The translations under genes and the position numbers were made by a program. From the NCBI GenBank assembly GCA_937958475.1, contig CALFXR010000201.1:4886-68885 (forward strand): 64,000 nucleotides of DNA, written 5' to 3'. Shown in pieces: positions 43,105 to 53,216 of the stretch. Under the pieces are notes generated by a model, which saw nothing but the letters and a program-made list of their open reading frames with translations, did not search any database and was not told where the DNA came from. Position 1 is the stretch's first letter. Every line of letters begins with the position of its first letter. This DNA is from an uncultured Mesorhizobium sp. GTDB lineage: Bacteria > Pseudomonadota > Alphaproteobacteria > Rhizobiales > Rhizobiaceae.

Positions 43105-46100
43105 ATGGCAGACGCAGGCAAGCTCAAGCGTATCGAGCCGATCGACTATGGCGAGGACGATCCTTTCGCCGAGCTGACCCGCATCATGGGCTTCGATCCG
43201 CGCGTCCCCTCCCGCCCGGCTGCGGCCGGCCAGCCCGCCCAGGCAGCCGTTGCTCCATCCGCCCGCACCGAGCCCGCCATTGTCGGCCAGGACGAGTTCG
43301 GCTTCGACATCGATCTCGAGCGCGAACTGCTCGGCGGCCTCGCGACCGACGCCGATCTGCCGGTCCCGGCCGTATCCGCCGCGTCGTTCGACCGTCCGGC
43401 GCAGCCGGTCGCTGCCGATCTCGACCGGGACTTCGATGACGCCTTCGCCATGGAGATCGGCGATCTCGATTTCGATCTGGACGCGGTGGAAGTGGCCAAC
43501 GACGACGTCGCCGTCGATTTCGCCGCGCCCGCATTGCCGCCGGTCGCCGTGCCGGTCACGGAGGAACTGCCGATGGCCGCCGATCGAAGGGACGACGATT
43601 TCACCCACGGCGCGAGCAACGAGTCCGCACCCGCGACAGCCAATGCCGCCACCGACGAGGATATCGACTTCGGGTTTGACCTCGCCATGGCGGAGATCGA
43701 CATGGATTTCGCCTCAGGCCGGGCCGTTTCGGCGCCGGCCTCCGCCGAGGAAGCGGATCTCGATTTCTTCGACGAGGACGCGTTCGAGCAGGCACTCGCC
43801 CTCGAGGGAGAGACGGTCGCCACCGCTACGGCGCCCGCCTACGCGGTCGCGGAAGAGCCGGCTTACGACCTCTGCGAAGAACCGGCCCGCGCCGCGCCGG
43901 TCGAGGCCATGTCCGCCAGGCCGATGCGGCCGCAGGAGGAACCGACGCTCGAGGACGAACTCGCCGCGCTTCTCGGCAATCCCGTCGCTCGGGTCGAACT
44001 GCCCGGCAGCTATGACAGCGAGCCGTTTCCGGCAACGTTCGCTGCTTCGGCCGGTGCCGATCGTGATGTGGCCGACTCCGGCGACGGTTTTGTCGGATTC
44101 GAGGCTGAACTTGCCGCCTGGGAGCCGGAGGACGTCGCCGGCGCATACGACGCCGACGGTGCCTACGACGCGCCCGAACAGCCGACATTCGATGCCGATG
44201 TCGATGCCTATGCGGCCGATGCGGATTATCGCGACGACGCCGACGGCTATTATGCCGACGCGGATGCGGCCGTCGCGGCGGAACAGGCCGACCTCGGGTC
44301 TGGCCCCTATGCCGACCGGTACGATGCCGCCGTCTTCGACGTAGACGCGGGCGAACCCGCTGCGGAGGAGCAGGCCGTCGCCGAAGAGCCGGTCTTTGAC
44401 CCCCTTGCGGCTCTGCGCTCGATGGCGACCGATCTCGGCCGCGGCAGCGCCGCCCCGTCTTCCCCCGGCTACCGATCGCTGGCGACGCCGACGGCGAGCC
44501 CGTCCTACGCGGCGGCCCAGTCCTCCTACCAGTATCGATCGGCGGACCAGTCCTACGCCGCGCCGGCGGCGCAGTCCTATGTGGCTCCCACCGCACCGTC
44601 TCACGCCGCTGCGGCCCCCGTCGATCCGCTCGATTCCTACGACCTCGGCCAGATCTACGACGACGCGCAAATGGCCGTCGCCGACGACGACGTGCCCGAG
44701 ATCGAGACGATCGACGTGCCCGAGAACGCCTTCGCGGTTGCCGACGATCTCGATCTTCCCGAACTTGCCTTCGCCGTCGACGATGCCCCGGCGCGCGGCT
44801 ACGACGATTTCGACCGCGATTTCGCGATCGCCTACTCCGAACCGGATGCGGCCCACGGCGGCAATGCGGCCGAGGTCGAGGACCTCGCCGACTACGCCGA
44901 CACGGCCTTCGCTTCGCGTCCCATGGACATGGGGCAGACGTCCGTCTCGATGGCGGGCGCAGCCGGATGGTCGCACGCCGCGGTCGACCGGAGCCTCGAC
45001 GATCTCGACCTGGAACTCGATGCTGCCGCGAATGCCGCCTTCGCCGACCTGGGCACCTTCGACGACGACGCCGTGGACGAGCACGCCGCTGCTCCCCTGC
45101 CGTACGAGGCGCAGCGCTCCGACGGAAGCCGTCGCGGCATCGTCATCGCGGCGATCGTCGGCGGCGTGGCGCTGATCGGCGGCATCGGCGCCTTCGCGCT
45201 GTCCTACGGCGATCGTTCTGGTTCGGATGTCCCAGTGGTGGTTCGCGCCGACGACACGCCGGTCAAGGTCCGTCCCGAAAATCCGGGCGGGACCGTCGTG
45301 CCCAACCAGGACAACAAGGTCTACCAGACCGTCACCGGGGGTGTTTCCGCGCCCTCCCAGGAGACGCTGATCACCAGCAGCGAGGAGCCTGTCGACGTCG
45401 CCGTCGAAGGCGCGCTGCCGCTCAACGAGGACGATGTCGCGATCGACGTGGCGCCGAAAGGCGAGGACCGCGTCGAACCGACGGCCGACCTGGAGGCGAC
45501 TGGTACGGCGGAGGAGATCGCCGTCGTCGCCCCGCGCAAGGTGCGGACGATGGTGGTCAAGCCGGACGGTTCGCTGGTTCCGCGCGAGGGGATCGTCGAG
45601 GAGACCGCCGTCGCCGAGCCGCAGCCGGGAGCCGAGGCTTCCGCCATGCAGCCGGCGGAATCCTCCGCAGCGGCCGCAAAGACAGATGGCGGCACCGTCT
45701 CCCGGGCGCCCGAGGCGACGCCGGTCGCGGTCGAGCCGGTGAAGACCAAGGTGGCGAAAGCCGCCGACGCGCCGAAGCCCGCCGAGAAGACCCGTACGGC
45801 GGCCATTCCCGATGCTGGTCCGCTGGCGCCGTCGCGCCCCGCGGACCAGCCGGTCGAGGTGGTCGGAGAGGTGAAGCCGGACCAGGTTGCCGCGGTCGGC
45901 GCCGCCGGCGCTTGGTCGGTGCAGATCGCCTCGCAGCCGAACGAGGCGGCGGCGAAGTCCTCCTATCAGGACCTGTCGCGTCGCTATGCCAGTGTCATCG
46001 GCGGCAAGGGCGTCACCATCGTCAAGGCTGAAATCTCCGGCAAGGGAACGTTCTATCGTGTCCGCGTGCCGGCCGGCAGCCGCAGCGACGCGATCGCGCT

Positions 46101-46149
46101 CTGCGAGAAGTACAAGGCCGCGGGCGGAAACTGCTTCGTCTCGAAGTAG
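43105..46149 (+). CDS. Very large SPOR-domain envelope protein
   Basis: A 1014-residue protein with a long, acidic, low-complexity cytoplasmic region (about 1-675, rich in Asp, Ala and Tyr). One membrane helix at about 678-700 (IVIAAIVGGVALIGGIGAFA) follows, then a Pro/Lys/Glu-rich periplasmic stretch and a SPOR domain at about 935-1014 (WSVQIASQPNEAAAKSSYQD; ending CEKYKAAGGNCFVSK). SPOR binds denuded septal glycan, so a role in division is expected. It lies between argS and nagZ, the usual rhizobial position, but the N-terminal extension is unusually long. Start at ATG 43105, after a GGGAAG site. Confidence 0.88.
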   Translation: MADAGKLKRIEPIDYGEDDPFAELTRIMGFDPRVPSRPAAAGQPAQAAVAPSARTEPAIVGQDEFGFDIDLERELLGGLATDADLPVPAVSAASFDRPAQPVAADLDRDFDDAFAMEIGDLDFDLDAVEVANDDVAVDFAAPALPPVAVPVTEELPMAADRRDDDFTHGASNESAPATANAATDEDIDFGFDLAMAEIDMDFASGRAVSAPASAEEADLDFFDEDAFEQALALEGETVATATAPAYAVAEEPAYDLCEEPARAAPVEAMSARPMRPQEEPTLEDELAALLGNPVARVELPGSYDSEPFPATFAASAGADRDVADSGDGFVGFEAELAAWEPEDVAGAYDADGAYDAPEQPTFDADVDAYAADADYRDDADGYYADADAAVAAEQADLGSGPYADRYDAAVFDVDAGEPAAEEQAVAEEPVFDPLAALRSMATDLGRGSAAPSSPGYRSLATPTASPSYAAAQSSYQYRSADQSYAAPAAQSYVAPTAPSHAAAAPVDPLDSYDLGQIYDDAQMAVADDDVPEIETIDVPENAFAVADDLDLPELAFAVDDAPARGYDDFDRDFAIAYSEPDAAHGGNAAEVEDLADYADTAFASRPMDMGQTSVSMAGAAGWSHAAVDRSLDDLDLELDAAANAAFADLGTFDDDAVDEHAAAPLPYEAQRSDGSRRGIVIAAIVGGVALIGGIGAFALSYGDRSGSDVPVVVRADDTPVKVRPENPGGTVVPNQDNKVYQTVTGGVSAPSQETLITSSEEPVDVAVEGALPLNEDDVAIDVAPKGEDRVEPTADLEATGTAEEIAVVAPRKVRTMVVKPDGSLVPREGIVEETAVAEPQPGAEASAMQPAESSAAAAKTDGGTVSRAPEATPVAVEPVKTKVAKAADAPKPAEKTRTAAIPDAGPLAPSRPADQPVEVVGEVKPDQVAAVGAAGAWSVQIASQPNEAAAKSSYQDLSRRYASVIGGKGVTIVKAEISGKGTFYRVRVPAGSRSDAIALCEKYKAAGGNCFVSK

Positions 46150-46172
46150 CTGACCCTCGGCAACCTCCATCG

Positions 46173-46197
46173 ACGGCGCGGCCCTCGGCCGCGCCGT
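46173..46197 (+). terminator. Terminator after the SPOR gene
   Basis: ACGGCGCGGCC pairs perfectly with GGCCGCGCCGT around the loop CTC (11-bp stem), followed by TTGCGTTTG. It lies between the SPOR gene and nagZ. Confidence 0.75.
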
Positions 46198-46271
46198 TTG
46201 CGTTTGCCGGGGGGAAGGCGCCCCGGGTGCTCGTGATTCCATGGGAGAGAGAAACCGTCTAGGATTCGTCA

Positions 46272-47291
46272 ATGATCGAATCAAAAGCCATGATCCTCGG
46301 CTGTGCGGGCAAGTCGCTGAGCGAGGACGAGATCCGCTTCTTTCGCGACGAGCGGCCCTGGGGCTTCATCCTGTTCGCGCGCAACATCGGCGAGCCGCAG
46401 GAGATCCGCGATCTCGTCGCGTCGATGCGCGACTGCGTCGGCCGGAACGACGCCCCGGTCTTCATCGACCAGGAAGGGGGCAGGGTGCAGCGCCTGCGCC
46501 CGCCGATCGCACCGAACTATCCCGCGGGCGCGTCGATCGGCGCGCTCTACCGCCAGGATCGCGGCTCGGGATTGCGCGCGTCCTGGCTGCTCGCCCGGCT
46601 GCTCGCCTACGACCTCAGGCGCCTCGGCATCACCGCCGACTGCATGCCCGTGCTCGACGTGCCGATCGAGGGTGCCAGCGACGTCATCGGCTCGCGCGCC
46701 TATGGTCGCGACCCGCGCTCGGTTGCGATCCTCGGTCGTGCCGCTGCCGAAGGCCTGATGGCCGGCGGCGTCCTGCCGGTGATGAAGCACGTCCCGGGTC
46801 ACGGCCGCGCCGCGGCGGATTCGCATCTGGCGCTGCCGGTCGTCGACACGCCGATCGAGGCGCTGCGGGCGCACGATTTCGCCCCGTTCAAGGCGCTGAA
46901 CGACCTGCCGATGGCGATGACCGCCCATGTCGTCTACACGGCTGTCGACCCGGACCGCCCGGCGACGACCTCGCCCAAGGTGATCGGCGAGATCGTGCGC
47001 GGCGAGATCGGCTTCGACGGCCTGCTGGTCAGCGACGACACCTCGATGAAGGCTCTTTCTGGGGATTTCCCCGAGAAGGCGGCCGCGATCCTTGCGGCGG
47101 GCTGCGATCTGGTTCTTCACTGCAACGGCGTGATGGAGGAGATGGCCGGCATCGCCTCGCGCACGGGACCCTTGGCGGGCCGGTCTCTCGAGCGGGCGCT
47201 GAAGGCGCTGGAAGTCATCGGCCCTGCCGACGACGTCGAGGAAGCGATGGTGCGGGCCGAGTTCGCGAACTATTTCGAAACGGTCGCCTGA
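46272..47291 (+). CDS. nagZ: Beta-N-acetylhexosaminidase (GH3)
   Basis: A 339-residue GH3 enzyme that removes GlcNAc from anhydro-muropeptides in peptidoglycan recycling. The catalytic His-Asp dyad segment is MKHVPGHGRAAADSH (about 172-186), and the nucleophile Asp is in LLVSDDTSM. The start MIESKAMILGCAGKSL fits the family. First of a run nagZ-scpA-scpB. Confidence 0.95.
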   Translation: MIESKAMILGCAGKSLSEDEIRFFRDERPWGFILFARNIGEPQEIRDLVASMRDCVGRNDAPVFIDQEGGRVQRLRPPIAPNYPAGASIGALYRQDRGSGLRASWLLARLLAYDLRRLGITADCMPVLDVPIEGASDVIGSRAYGRDPRSVAILGRAAAEGLMAGGVLPVMKHVPGHGRAAADSHLALPVVDTPIEALRAHDFAPFKALNDLPMAMTAHVVYTAVDPDRPATTSPKVIGEIVRGEIGFDGLLVSDDTSMKALSGDFPEKAAAILAAGCDLVLHCNGVMEEMAGIASRTGPLAGRSLERALKALEVIGPADDVEEAMVRAEFANYFETVA

Positions 47292-47312
47292 GCGGCGGAA
47301 GGAAAAGGGAAC

Positions 47313-48155
47313 GTGGCCGAGAAAGCCGTTCAAAGGCCCGACAGACCGGTACCGATGGACGGCCTTTGGACCGAGGACGGGCCCGAGCGCGCCACCGGCG
47401 AGCCGGCGCTGGTCGTCGACGTCGCAGGCTTCGAGGGACCGCTCGACCTCCTGTTGCATCTCGCCCGCAACCAGAAGGTCGACCTCGCGCGTATTTCCAT
47501 CGTCGCCCTCGTCGACCAGTACCTCGCCTTCATCGACGGGGTGCGCAAGCTGAGGCTCGAACTCGCCGCCGACTACCTCGTCATGGCGGCCTGGCTCGCG
47601 TTCCTGAAGTCGAAGCTGCTGATCCCCAGGCAGTCCGGCGACGACGAGGCCAGCGGCGAGGAACTGGCGGCCGTCCTGCAGTTCCGCCTGAAGCGGCTGG
47701 AGGCGATGCGCGACGCCGCCGCGCGTCTGGTCAACCGCAACCGGCTCGGCCGCGACGTCTTCGCTCGCGGCATGCCGGAAACCGTCATCGTCGAGAAGCG
47801 CAACAATTTCTCGGCGACGCTCTACGACCTCCTTACCGCCTATGCCGGGCAGCGGCAGCGCCAGGCGATCACCAACGTGCGCATCGCCAAGCGCGGCGTC
47901 TGGTCGCTCAAGGAGGCGCGCGATATCCTGACGAGGCTGATCGGTTCGTTCTCCGACTGGACGGAGCTCGACAGGTTCCTCGTCGAATACCTGACAACGC
48001 CCGCGGAGAGGGCGACGGCGATCGCCAGTTCGTTCGCCGCGAGCCTCGAACTCGTCAGGGAGGGAAGGATCGAAATCCGCCAGCACGAGCCGTTCGCGCC
48101 GATCTATCTGCGCAACCGTGCGGCGGCCAAGCCGATCGAGGTCGTCAATGACTGA
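47313..48155 (+). CDS. scpA: Segregation and condensation protein A
   Basis: A 280-residue kleisin of the SMC-ScpAB condensin. It starts at GTG with AAGGGA upstream. Family parts are FEGPLDLLLHLARNQKVDLA near the N-terminus and the DYLVMAAWLAFLKSKLLIPR helix. The C-terminal SMC-binding half ends near the stop, which overlaps scpB by eight bases. It helps compact and separate chromosomes. Confidence 0.95.
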   Translation: MAEKAVQRPDRPVPMDGLWTEDGPERATGEPALVVDVAGFEGPLDLLLHLARNQKVDLARISIVALVDQYLAFIDGVRKLRLELAADYLVMAAWLAFLKSKLLIPRQSGDDEASGEELAAVLQFRLKRLEAMRDAAARLVNRNRLGRDVFARGMPETVIVEKRNNFSATLYDLLTAYAGQRQRQAITNVRIAKRGVWSLKEARDILTRLIGSFSDWTELDRFLVEYLTTPAERATAIASSFAASLELVREGRIEIRQHEPFAPIYLRNRAAAKPIEVVND

Positions 48156-48885
48156 AACCAGGCCGGCAGCCGTGCTGCCTTTTATGATTGCCGGCGAAGA
48201 CGAGCCGCGCGATCGCAATCCCGCCGGTCGTCTGTTCCTTTCGGAGGCGATGCGCATGGCCGAGGCGATCGTCTTCGCCAGCGCCGAGCCGGTCAGCGAG
48301 AAGGCGCTGGCCCAGCGCCTTCCGGAAGGCGTCGACGTCGCCGAGGCGATGGCTGAACTGCAGCGTGCCTACGAGAAGCGCGGCGTCAACCTCGTCAAGG
48401 TCGGCGACGCCTGGGCGTTCCGGACGGCCGGCGACCTCGCCTTCCTGATGAGCCGCGACACGGTGCAACAGCGCAAGCTGTCGCGCGCCGCGCTCGAGGT
48501 GCTGGCGATCATCGCCTACCACCAGCCGGTGACGCGCGCCGAGATCGAGGAGATCCGCGGCGTCGAGACGTCGAAGGGCACGCTCGACACGCTGCTCGAG
48601 ACAGAATGGGTGAGGATGCGGGGCCGCCGCAAGACCCCGGGCCGGCCGGTCACCTACGGAACGACGGATGCCTTCCTCGACCATTTCCAGCTCGAGGAGA
48701 TCCGCGACCTGCCGGGCATGGAGGAGCTGAAGGGCGCCGGGCTGCTCTCCGCGCGCATGCCGTCGAACTTCTCGGTGCCGCTGCCGCCGTCCGATCCGGA
48801 CCAGCTCGGCGATGACGAGGACCCGCTCACCGATATCGACCTCGAGGAACTCGGGCTGTTGACACCTCGGGTCGAGAGTGATTGA
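48148..48885 (+). CDS. scpB: Segregation and condensation protein B
   Basis: A 245-residue ScpB with two winged-helix domains. Family marks are EAIVFASAEPVSEKALAQRL, AALEVLAIIAYHQPVTRAEI and RGVETSKGTLDTLLETEWV. The start MTETRPAAVLPF overlaps the end of scpA. It stabilises the ScpA-SMC complex. Confidence 0.95.
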   Translation: MTETRPAAVLPFMIAGEDEPRDRNPAGRLFLSEAMRMAEAIVFASAEPVSEKALAQRLPEGVDVAEAMAELQRAYEKRGVNLVKVGDAWAFRTAGDLAFLMSRDTVQQRKLSRAALEVLAIIAYHQPVTRAEIEEIRGVETSKGTLDTLLETEWVRMRGRRKTPGRPVTYGTTDAFLDHFQLEEIRDLPGMEELKGAGLLSARMPSNFSVPLPPSDPDQLGDDEDPLTDIDLEELGLLTPRVESD

Positions 48886-48916
48886 CGGGGACCGCACCTA
48901 GAGCAGAGGCCGGGTC

Positions 48917-50014
48917 TTGACCACGCAGGAAGGCTCGCGGGTATCGGCCGGCGTCACCTTCGCGGCGCGCCTTTCCTTCGAGAACATCAGCCACGCATTC
49001 GCCAACGGCGTCGAGACGCTGCACGACGTCTCGCTTGCCGCCGAGCCGGGCGAGGTGCTGTGCCTTCTCGGCCCGTCCGGCTCGGGCAAGACGACGCTGC
49101 TCAGGATCGCCGCCGGCATCGAGACGCAGACCACCGGCCGCGTCGTGATGAACGAGCGCGAGATCGCCGGGCCGGAGGTCTTCCTGCCGCCCGAAAAGCG
49201 TTCGATCGGCCTGGTCTTCCAGGATTTCGCCCTGTTTCCCCATCTCACCATCATCGAGAACGTGCGTTTCGGCCTGACGGCGCTCTCCAGGGACGAGGCG
49301 AACCGCGAGGCGATGATCTCGCTTGCCCGCGTCGGGCTGGAGCAATACGCGCACAAGTACCCGCACGTGCTTTCGGGCGGCGAGCAGCAGCGCGTGGCGC
49401 TGGCCCGCGCCATCGCGCCGCGCCCGGCGGTGCTGCTCATGGACGAGCCGTTCTCGGGTCTCGACTCGCGGCTGAAGGACGCAGTGCGCGCGGAGACGCT
49501 CGACATCCTCAGGCGAAGCCGGGCGACGGCGATCGTGGTTACCCACGACGCCGAGGAGGCCATGCGCATGGGCGACCGCATCGCGCTGCTGCGCGGCGGC
49601 CGCCTGATGCAGCTCGGCCGCGCCGAGGAACTCTATCAGCGCCCGGCCGACCTGTTCGTCGCCGGCTTCTTCTCGGAGCTGAACCTGTTCGAGGCCCGCG
49701 TCGCCGGCGGCACGGCGGACACGCCGGTCGGCCGCGTCGTGGCGCCGGGCTTCGCCGACGGCGCCCGGGTGACCGTTGCTGTCCGCCTCTCCGGATTCGA
49801 GGTGGGCGAGGTGGCCGGCGCCATACCGGCGCGCGTGCTCACCAGCCGCTTCCTCGGCGTCGTCGACCTGGTCGACCTCGCCGTACCCGGTGCCGATCGT
49901 CCGGTCCGTGCCCGCGTCCGCTGCGGGGCGCTGACGCCCGGCGTCAGAGATATTTTCGTCTCGGTGCGTCCCGCCGACGTACTTGTGTTTGAATCCCGCG
50001 GCGAAAACGCCTAG
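48917..50014 (+). CDS. ABC transporter ATP-binding protein, FbpC/PotA type
   Basis: A 365-residue ATPase. Walker A is [15 protein letters not shown] (about 50-64), the signature is [16 protein letters not shown], and Walker B is [13 protein letters not shown]. The C-terminal TOBE-like beta domain (about 240-365) places it with iron(III), spermidine or sulfate importers. It starts at TTG after AGAGG, a weak start. No permease or binding-protein gene is adjacent, so its partner must be elsewhere. It lies between scpB and tatA. Confidence 0.88.
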   Translation: MTTQEGSRVSAGVTFAARLSFENISHAFANGVETLHDVSLAAEPGEVLCLLGPSGSGKTTLLRIAAGIETQTTGRVVMNEREIAGPEVFLPPEKRSIGLVFQDFALFPHLTIIENVRFGLTALSRDEANREAMISLARVGLEQYAHKYPHVLSGGEQQRVALARAIAPRPAVLLMDEPFSGLDSRLKDAVRAETLDILRRSRATAIVVTHDAEEAMRMGDRIALLRGGRLMQLGRAEELYQRPADLFVAGFFSELNLFEARVAGGTADTPVGRVVAPGFADGARVTVAVRLSGFEVGEVAGAIPARVLTSRFLGVVDLVDLAVPGADRPVRARVRCGALTPGVRDIFVSVRPADVLVFESRGENA

Positions 50015-50051
50015 ATCAGGGTCCAGGGAAACCGTTCGAGAGAGTTTTGCA

Positions 50052-50273
50052 ATGGGTTCGTTTTCGATTTGGCACTGGCTGATCGTACTGGTCGTCGTGC
50101 TGCTCCTGTTCGGTCGCGGCAAGATCCCCGAGCTGATGGGCGACATGGCAAAGGGCATCAAGAGCTTCAAGAAGGGCATGACGGACGACGACGCGGCCGA
50201 CGATGCCAAGACGGTCGAGCATCGCGCCGACGAGACGGTCGGCACGCCGAAGGAGAAGGCCAGCAAGAGCTGA
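50052..50273 (+). CDS. tatA: Sec-independent translocase TatA
   Basis: A 73-residue protein starting [20 protein letters not shown]. One N-terminal membrane helix is followed by the amphipathic [20 protein letters not shown] helix and an acidic tail. It forms the pore of twin-arginine export. First of tatABC. Confidence 0.95.
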   Translation: MGSFSIWHWLIVLVVVLLLFGRGKIPELMGDMAKGIKSFKKGMTDDDAADDAKTVEHRADETVGTPKEKASKS

Positions 50274-50305
50274 GCCCAGAACCGCTCTAGCCGGATTTCA
50301 GAGCC

Positions 50306-50935
50306 ATGTTCGACATCGGCTGGACCGAAATGCTTGTGATCGCGGTCGTCATGATCGTGGTCGTGGGGCCGAAGGATTTGCCGAAGATGCTGCGCACCTT
50401 CGGCAAGACCACGACCAAGCTGCGCTCGATGGCCGGCGATTTCCAGAAGCAGTTCAACGACGCGCTGAAGGAAGCGGAACTCGACGACGTCAAGAAGTCG
50501 GTTGATGCGCTGCGCGGCCTCAATCCGGCCAACGAGATCAAGAAGCAGTTGAACCCCTTCGAGAAGGCCGCAGCCGACGTCCGCGCCGGTCTCGACAAGG
50601 CGTTGAAGCCGTCGACGCCGGCCGCAACCGCGGCGGCCGTGCCCGCCACGGCCGCAACCGCGGCGGTCGCATCGACCTCTGCCTCCGCCGAGGCTGCGCC
50701 TGCGCCGATCGTTTCCGGACCTGCCGAGATGCCGCCTCCGCCGGTGTTCCCGACGCCTGAAGCCGCGCCTGCGCCGGCCAGCGCCCCGGTAACGGCCGCT
50801 CCGGCTCCGGCCAAGGCGGAAGCAGCCGCACCCGCCAAGCGCGCCGCGCCGGCGAAGAAATCGTCCGCGAAGACGGAGACGACCGCCGCGCCGGCCGCGC
50901 CCGCACGCAAGAAGAAGACGGGAAGCACGACGTGA
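50306..50935 (+). CDS. tatB: Sec-independent translocase TatB
   Basis: A 209-residue protein starting MFDIGWTEMLVIAVVMIVVV, with the VGPKDLPKMLRTFGKTTTKL amphipathic helix of TatB. A very long Ala/Pro-rich disordered tail follows. It forms the receptor with TatC. Its stop overlaps the GTG of tatC. Confidence 0.93.
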   Translation: MFDIGWTEMLVIAVVMIVVVGPKDLPKMLRTFGKTTTKLRSMAGDFQKQFNDALKEAELDDVKKSVDALRGLNPANEIKKQLNPFEKAAADVRAGLDKALKPSTPAATAAAVPATAATAAVASTSASAEAAPAPIVSGPAEMPPPPVFPTPEAAPAPASAPVTAAPAPAKAEAAAPAKRAAPAKKSSAKTETTAAPAAPARKKKTGSTT

Positions 50936-51762
50936 GCGGCAACGAGGTTGACGAGATCGAGAAGTCGTCGGCGCCGTTGATCGAGCACCTGATCGAACTG
51001 CGCTCGCGCCTGATGTGGTCGATCGGCGGCTTCTTCGCCGCCTTCCTCGTCTGCTTCTTCTTCGCCAAGCAGCTGTTCAACCTGCTGGTGGTCCCGTTCA
51101 AGTGGGCCGTCGAATGGGCCAATCTCGGTGATCACAAGGTCGAGCTCATCTACACGGCGCCGCAGGAGTTTTTCTTCACGCAGATCAAGCTCGCCATGTT
51201 CGGCGGCATGATCATCGCTTTCCCGCTGATCGCCACGCAGATTTACAAGTTCATCGCGCCTGGCCTCTATCGTAACGAACGCGCCGCCTTCTTCCCGTTC
51301 CTGGTTGCCTCGCCGATCCTGTTCCTGATGGGCGCGGCGCTGGTCTACTTCTTCTTCACGCCGATGGTGATGTGGTTCTTCCTCGCCATGCAGCAGACCG
51401 GTCCGGACGCCGAAGTGCAGATCTCGTTGCTGCCGAAAGTGTCGGAGTACCTCAGCCTGATCATGACGCTGATCTTCTCCTTCGGCCTCGTCTTCCAGCT
51501 GCCGGTGGTGACGACGCTGATGGCGCGTGTCGGCCTGCTCACGTCGAAGGGCCTCGCCGAGAAGCGCAAATGGGCGATCGTGATTGCCTTCATCGTCGCC
51601 GCGGTGCTGACGCCGCCCGATCCGGTCAGCCAGATCGGCCTCGCCGTGCCGACCATCCTGCTCTACGAGATCTCGATCTGGACGGCGCGGATGATCGAGC
51701 GGAAGCGGGACGCCGAGAAGGCGGCCGCCGAGGCGGCTTCGGCGGAAGAGAAGCCGACCTGA
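50932..51762 (+). CDS. tatC: Sec-independent translocase TatC
   Basis: A 276-residue inner-membrane protein with six helices. Family signatures are APLIEHLIELRSRLMWSIGG at the N-terminus, APQEFFFTQIKLAMFGGMI in the second loop, and FIVAAVLTPPDPVSQIGLAV near the end. GTG start (GTGA overlap with tatB). Receptor for twin-arginine signal peptides. Confidence 0.96.
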   Translation: MSGNEVDEIEKSSAPLIEHLIELRSRLMWSIGGFFAAFLVCFFFAKQLFNLLVVPFKWAVEWANLGDHKVELIYTAPQEFFFTQIKLAMFGGMIIAFPLIATQIYKFIAPGLYRNERAAFFPFLVASPILFLMGAALVYFFFTPMVMWFFLAMQQTGPDAEVQISLLPKVSEYLSLIMTLIFSFGLVFQLPVVTTLMARVGLLTSKGLAEKRKWAIVIAFIVAAVLTPPDPVSQIGLAVPTILLYEISIWTARMIERKRDAEKAAAEAASAEEKPT

Positions 51763-51914
51763 GCGTCCGAGCCGCCGCCGCCCAACCGGCCGCCCGTTGA
51801 CGACGTTCGCAGCTGTCCTTAACGGAGTGGCGAGGCCGAACGCGGCTTCCGGCCCGAGCGAGTCGCCGCGATTCGCCGGCGCCGTACGCAACCGAACGAC
51901 GGAACTGGGCCACC

Positions 51915-53216
51915 ATGCTTGACATCAGATGGATCCGCGAGAACCCGAAGGCGCTGGTCGACGCGCTCGTCAAGCGCGGGCAGTCTCCCGAAGCCGCACA
52001 GGCGACCGTCGACGACCTCGTCGCCAGGGACGAGGCGCGCCGCGAGCATGTCTCGAAGCTGCAGCAGGCCCAGGAACGCCGCAACGCCGCCTCGAAGGAG
52101 ATCGGCAATGCCATGCGCAACAAGGACATGGCGCTGGCCGACCGGCTGAAGGAGGAGGTCGGCGAGATCAAGTCCTTCATCCAGGGCGGCGAGGCGGAGG
52201 AGCGCCGGCTCGACGGCGAGTTGGACTACGCGCTGGCCATCGTCCCCAACGTTCCGCTCGAAATCGTTCCGGTCGGCAAGGACGAGCACGACAATGTCGA
52301 GGTGCGCCGGGTCGGCGAGCCGCGCCGGATCGACGCGGCCAGGGAGCATTGGGAAATCGGCGAGGCGCTCGGCCTGATGGATTTCGAGCGTGCGGTGAAG
52401 CTGTCGGGGGCCCGCTTCACCGTGCTCAAAGGGCAGCTGGCGCGTCTGGAGCGTGCGCTCGGCCAGTTCATGCTCGACCTGCACACGACCGAGCACGGCT
52501 ACATGGAAGTGCAGGTGCCGCTGCTCGTCAGGGACGATGTCCTCTACGGCACCGGCAACCTGCCGAAATTCGAGGCCGATCTCTTCTTCACGCCGCATGC
52601 CGGCTCGCGGCTCGGCCTCATCCCGACCGCCGAGGTCCCGCTCACCAATCTCGTGCGCGAGGAAATCCTCTCGCACGACAGACTGCCGATCCGCATGACC
52701 GCGCTCACCCCGTGCTTCCGTTCCGAAGCCGGCTCGGCCGGGCGCGACACGCGCGGCATGCTGCGCCAGCACCAGTTCTACAAGGTCGAGCTGGTCTCGA
52801 TCACCGACCAGGAGAACTCGATCGCCGAGCACGAGCGCATGACCGCCTGCGCCGAGGAGGTGCTGAAGCGCCTCGGCCTGCCGTTCCGCACCATCGTCCT
52901 TTGCACCGGCGACATGGGCTTCGGTTCGCGCAAGACCTACGACATCGAGGTCTGGCTACCCGGGCAGAACGCCTATCGCGAGATCTCGTCCTGCTCGGTC
53001 TGCGGCGACTTCCAGGCCCGCCGCATGGACGCCCGCTATAGGCCCGAGGGCGAGAAGGCGACCCGCTTCGTCCACACGTTGAACGGATCCGGCGTCGCCG
53101 TCGGCCGCGCCCTGATCGCCGTCATCGAGAATTACCAGAACGACGACGGCAGCGTCACGATTCCTGAAGTATTGCGCCCCTATATGGGTGGCCTCGAAAA
53201 GATCGAAGTGAAGTAG
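51915..53216 (+). CDS. serS: Seryl-tRNA synthetase
   Basis: A 433-residue class II synthetase. The N-terminal tRNA-binding coiled coil covers about 25-110. Motif 2 ([20 protein letters not shown]) and motif 3 ([19 protein letters not shown]) are clear. It charges tRNA-Ser. The stop is immediately followed by the surE ATG. Confidence 0.97.
   Translation: MLDIRWIRENPKALVDALVKRGQSPEAAQATVDDLVARDEARREHVSKLQQAQERRNAASKEIGNAMRNKDMALADRLKEEVGEIKSFIQGGEAEERRLDGELDYALAIVPNVPLEIVPVGKDEHDNVEVRRVGEPRRIDAAREHWEIGEALGLMDFERAVKLSGARFTVLKGQLARLERALGQFMLDLHTTEHGYMEVQVPLLVRDDVLYGTGNLPKFEADLFFTPHAGSRLGLIPTAEVPLTNLVREEILSHDRLPIRMTALTPCFRSEAGSAGRDTRGMLRQHQFYKVELVSITDQENSIAEHERMTACAEEVLKRLGLPFRTIVLCTGDMGFGSRKTYDIEVWLPGQNAYREISSCSVCGDFQARRMDARYRPEGEKATRFVHTLNGSGVAVGRALIAVIENYQNDDGSVTIPEVLRPYMGGLEKIEVK

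Noticed and set aside
43714..46284. An 856-codon open frame on the minus strand
   Set aside because: Antisense to the SPOR gene; the composition mirrors its low-complexity coding sequence.
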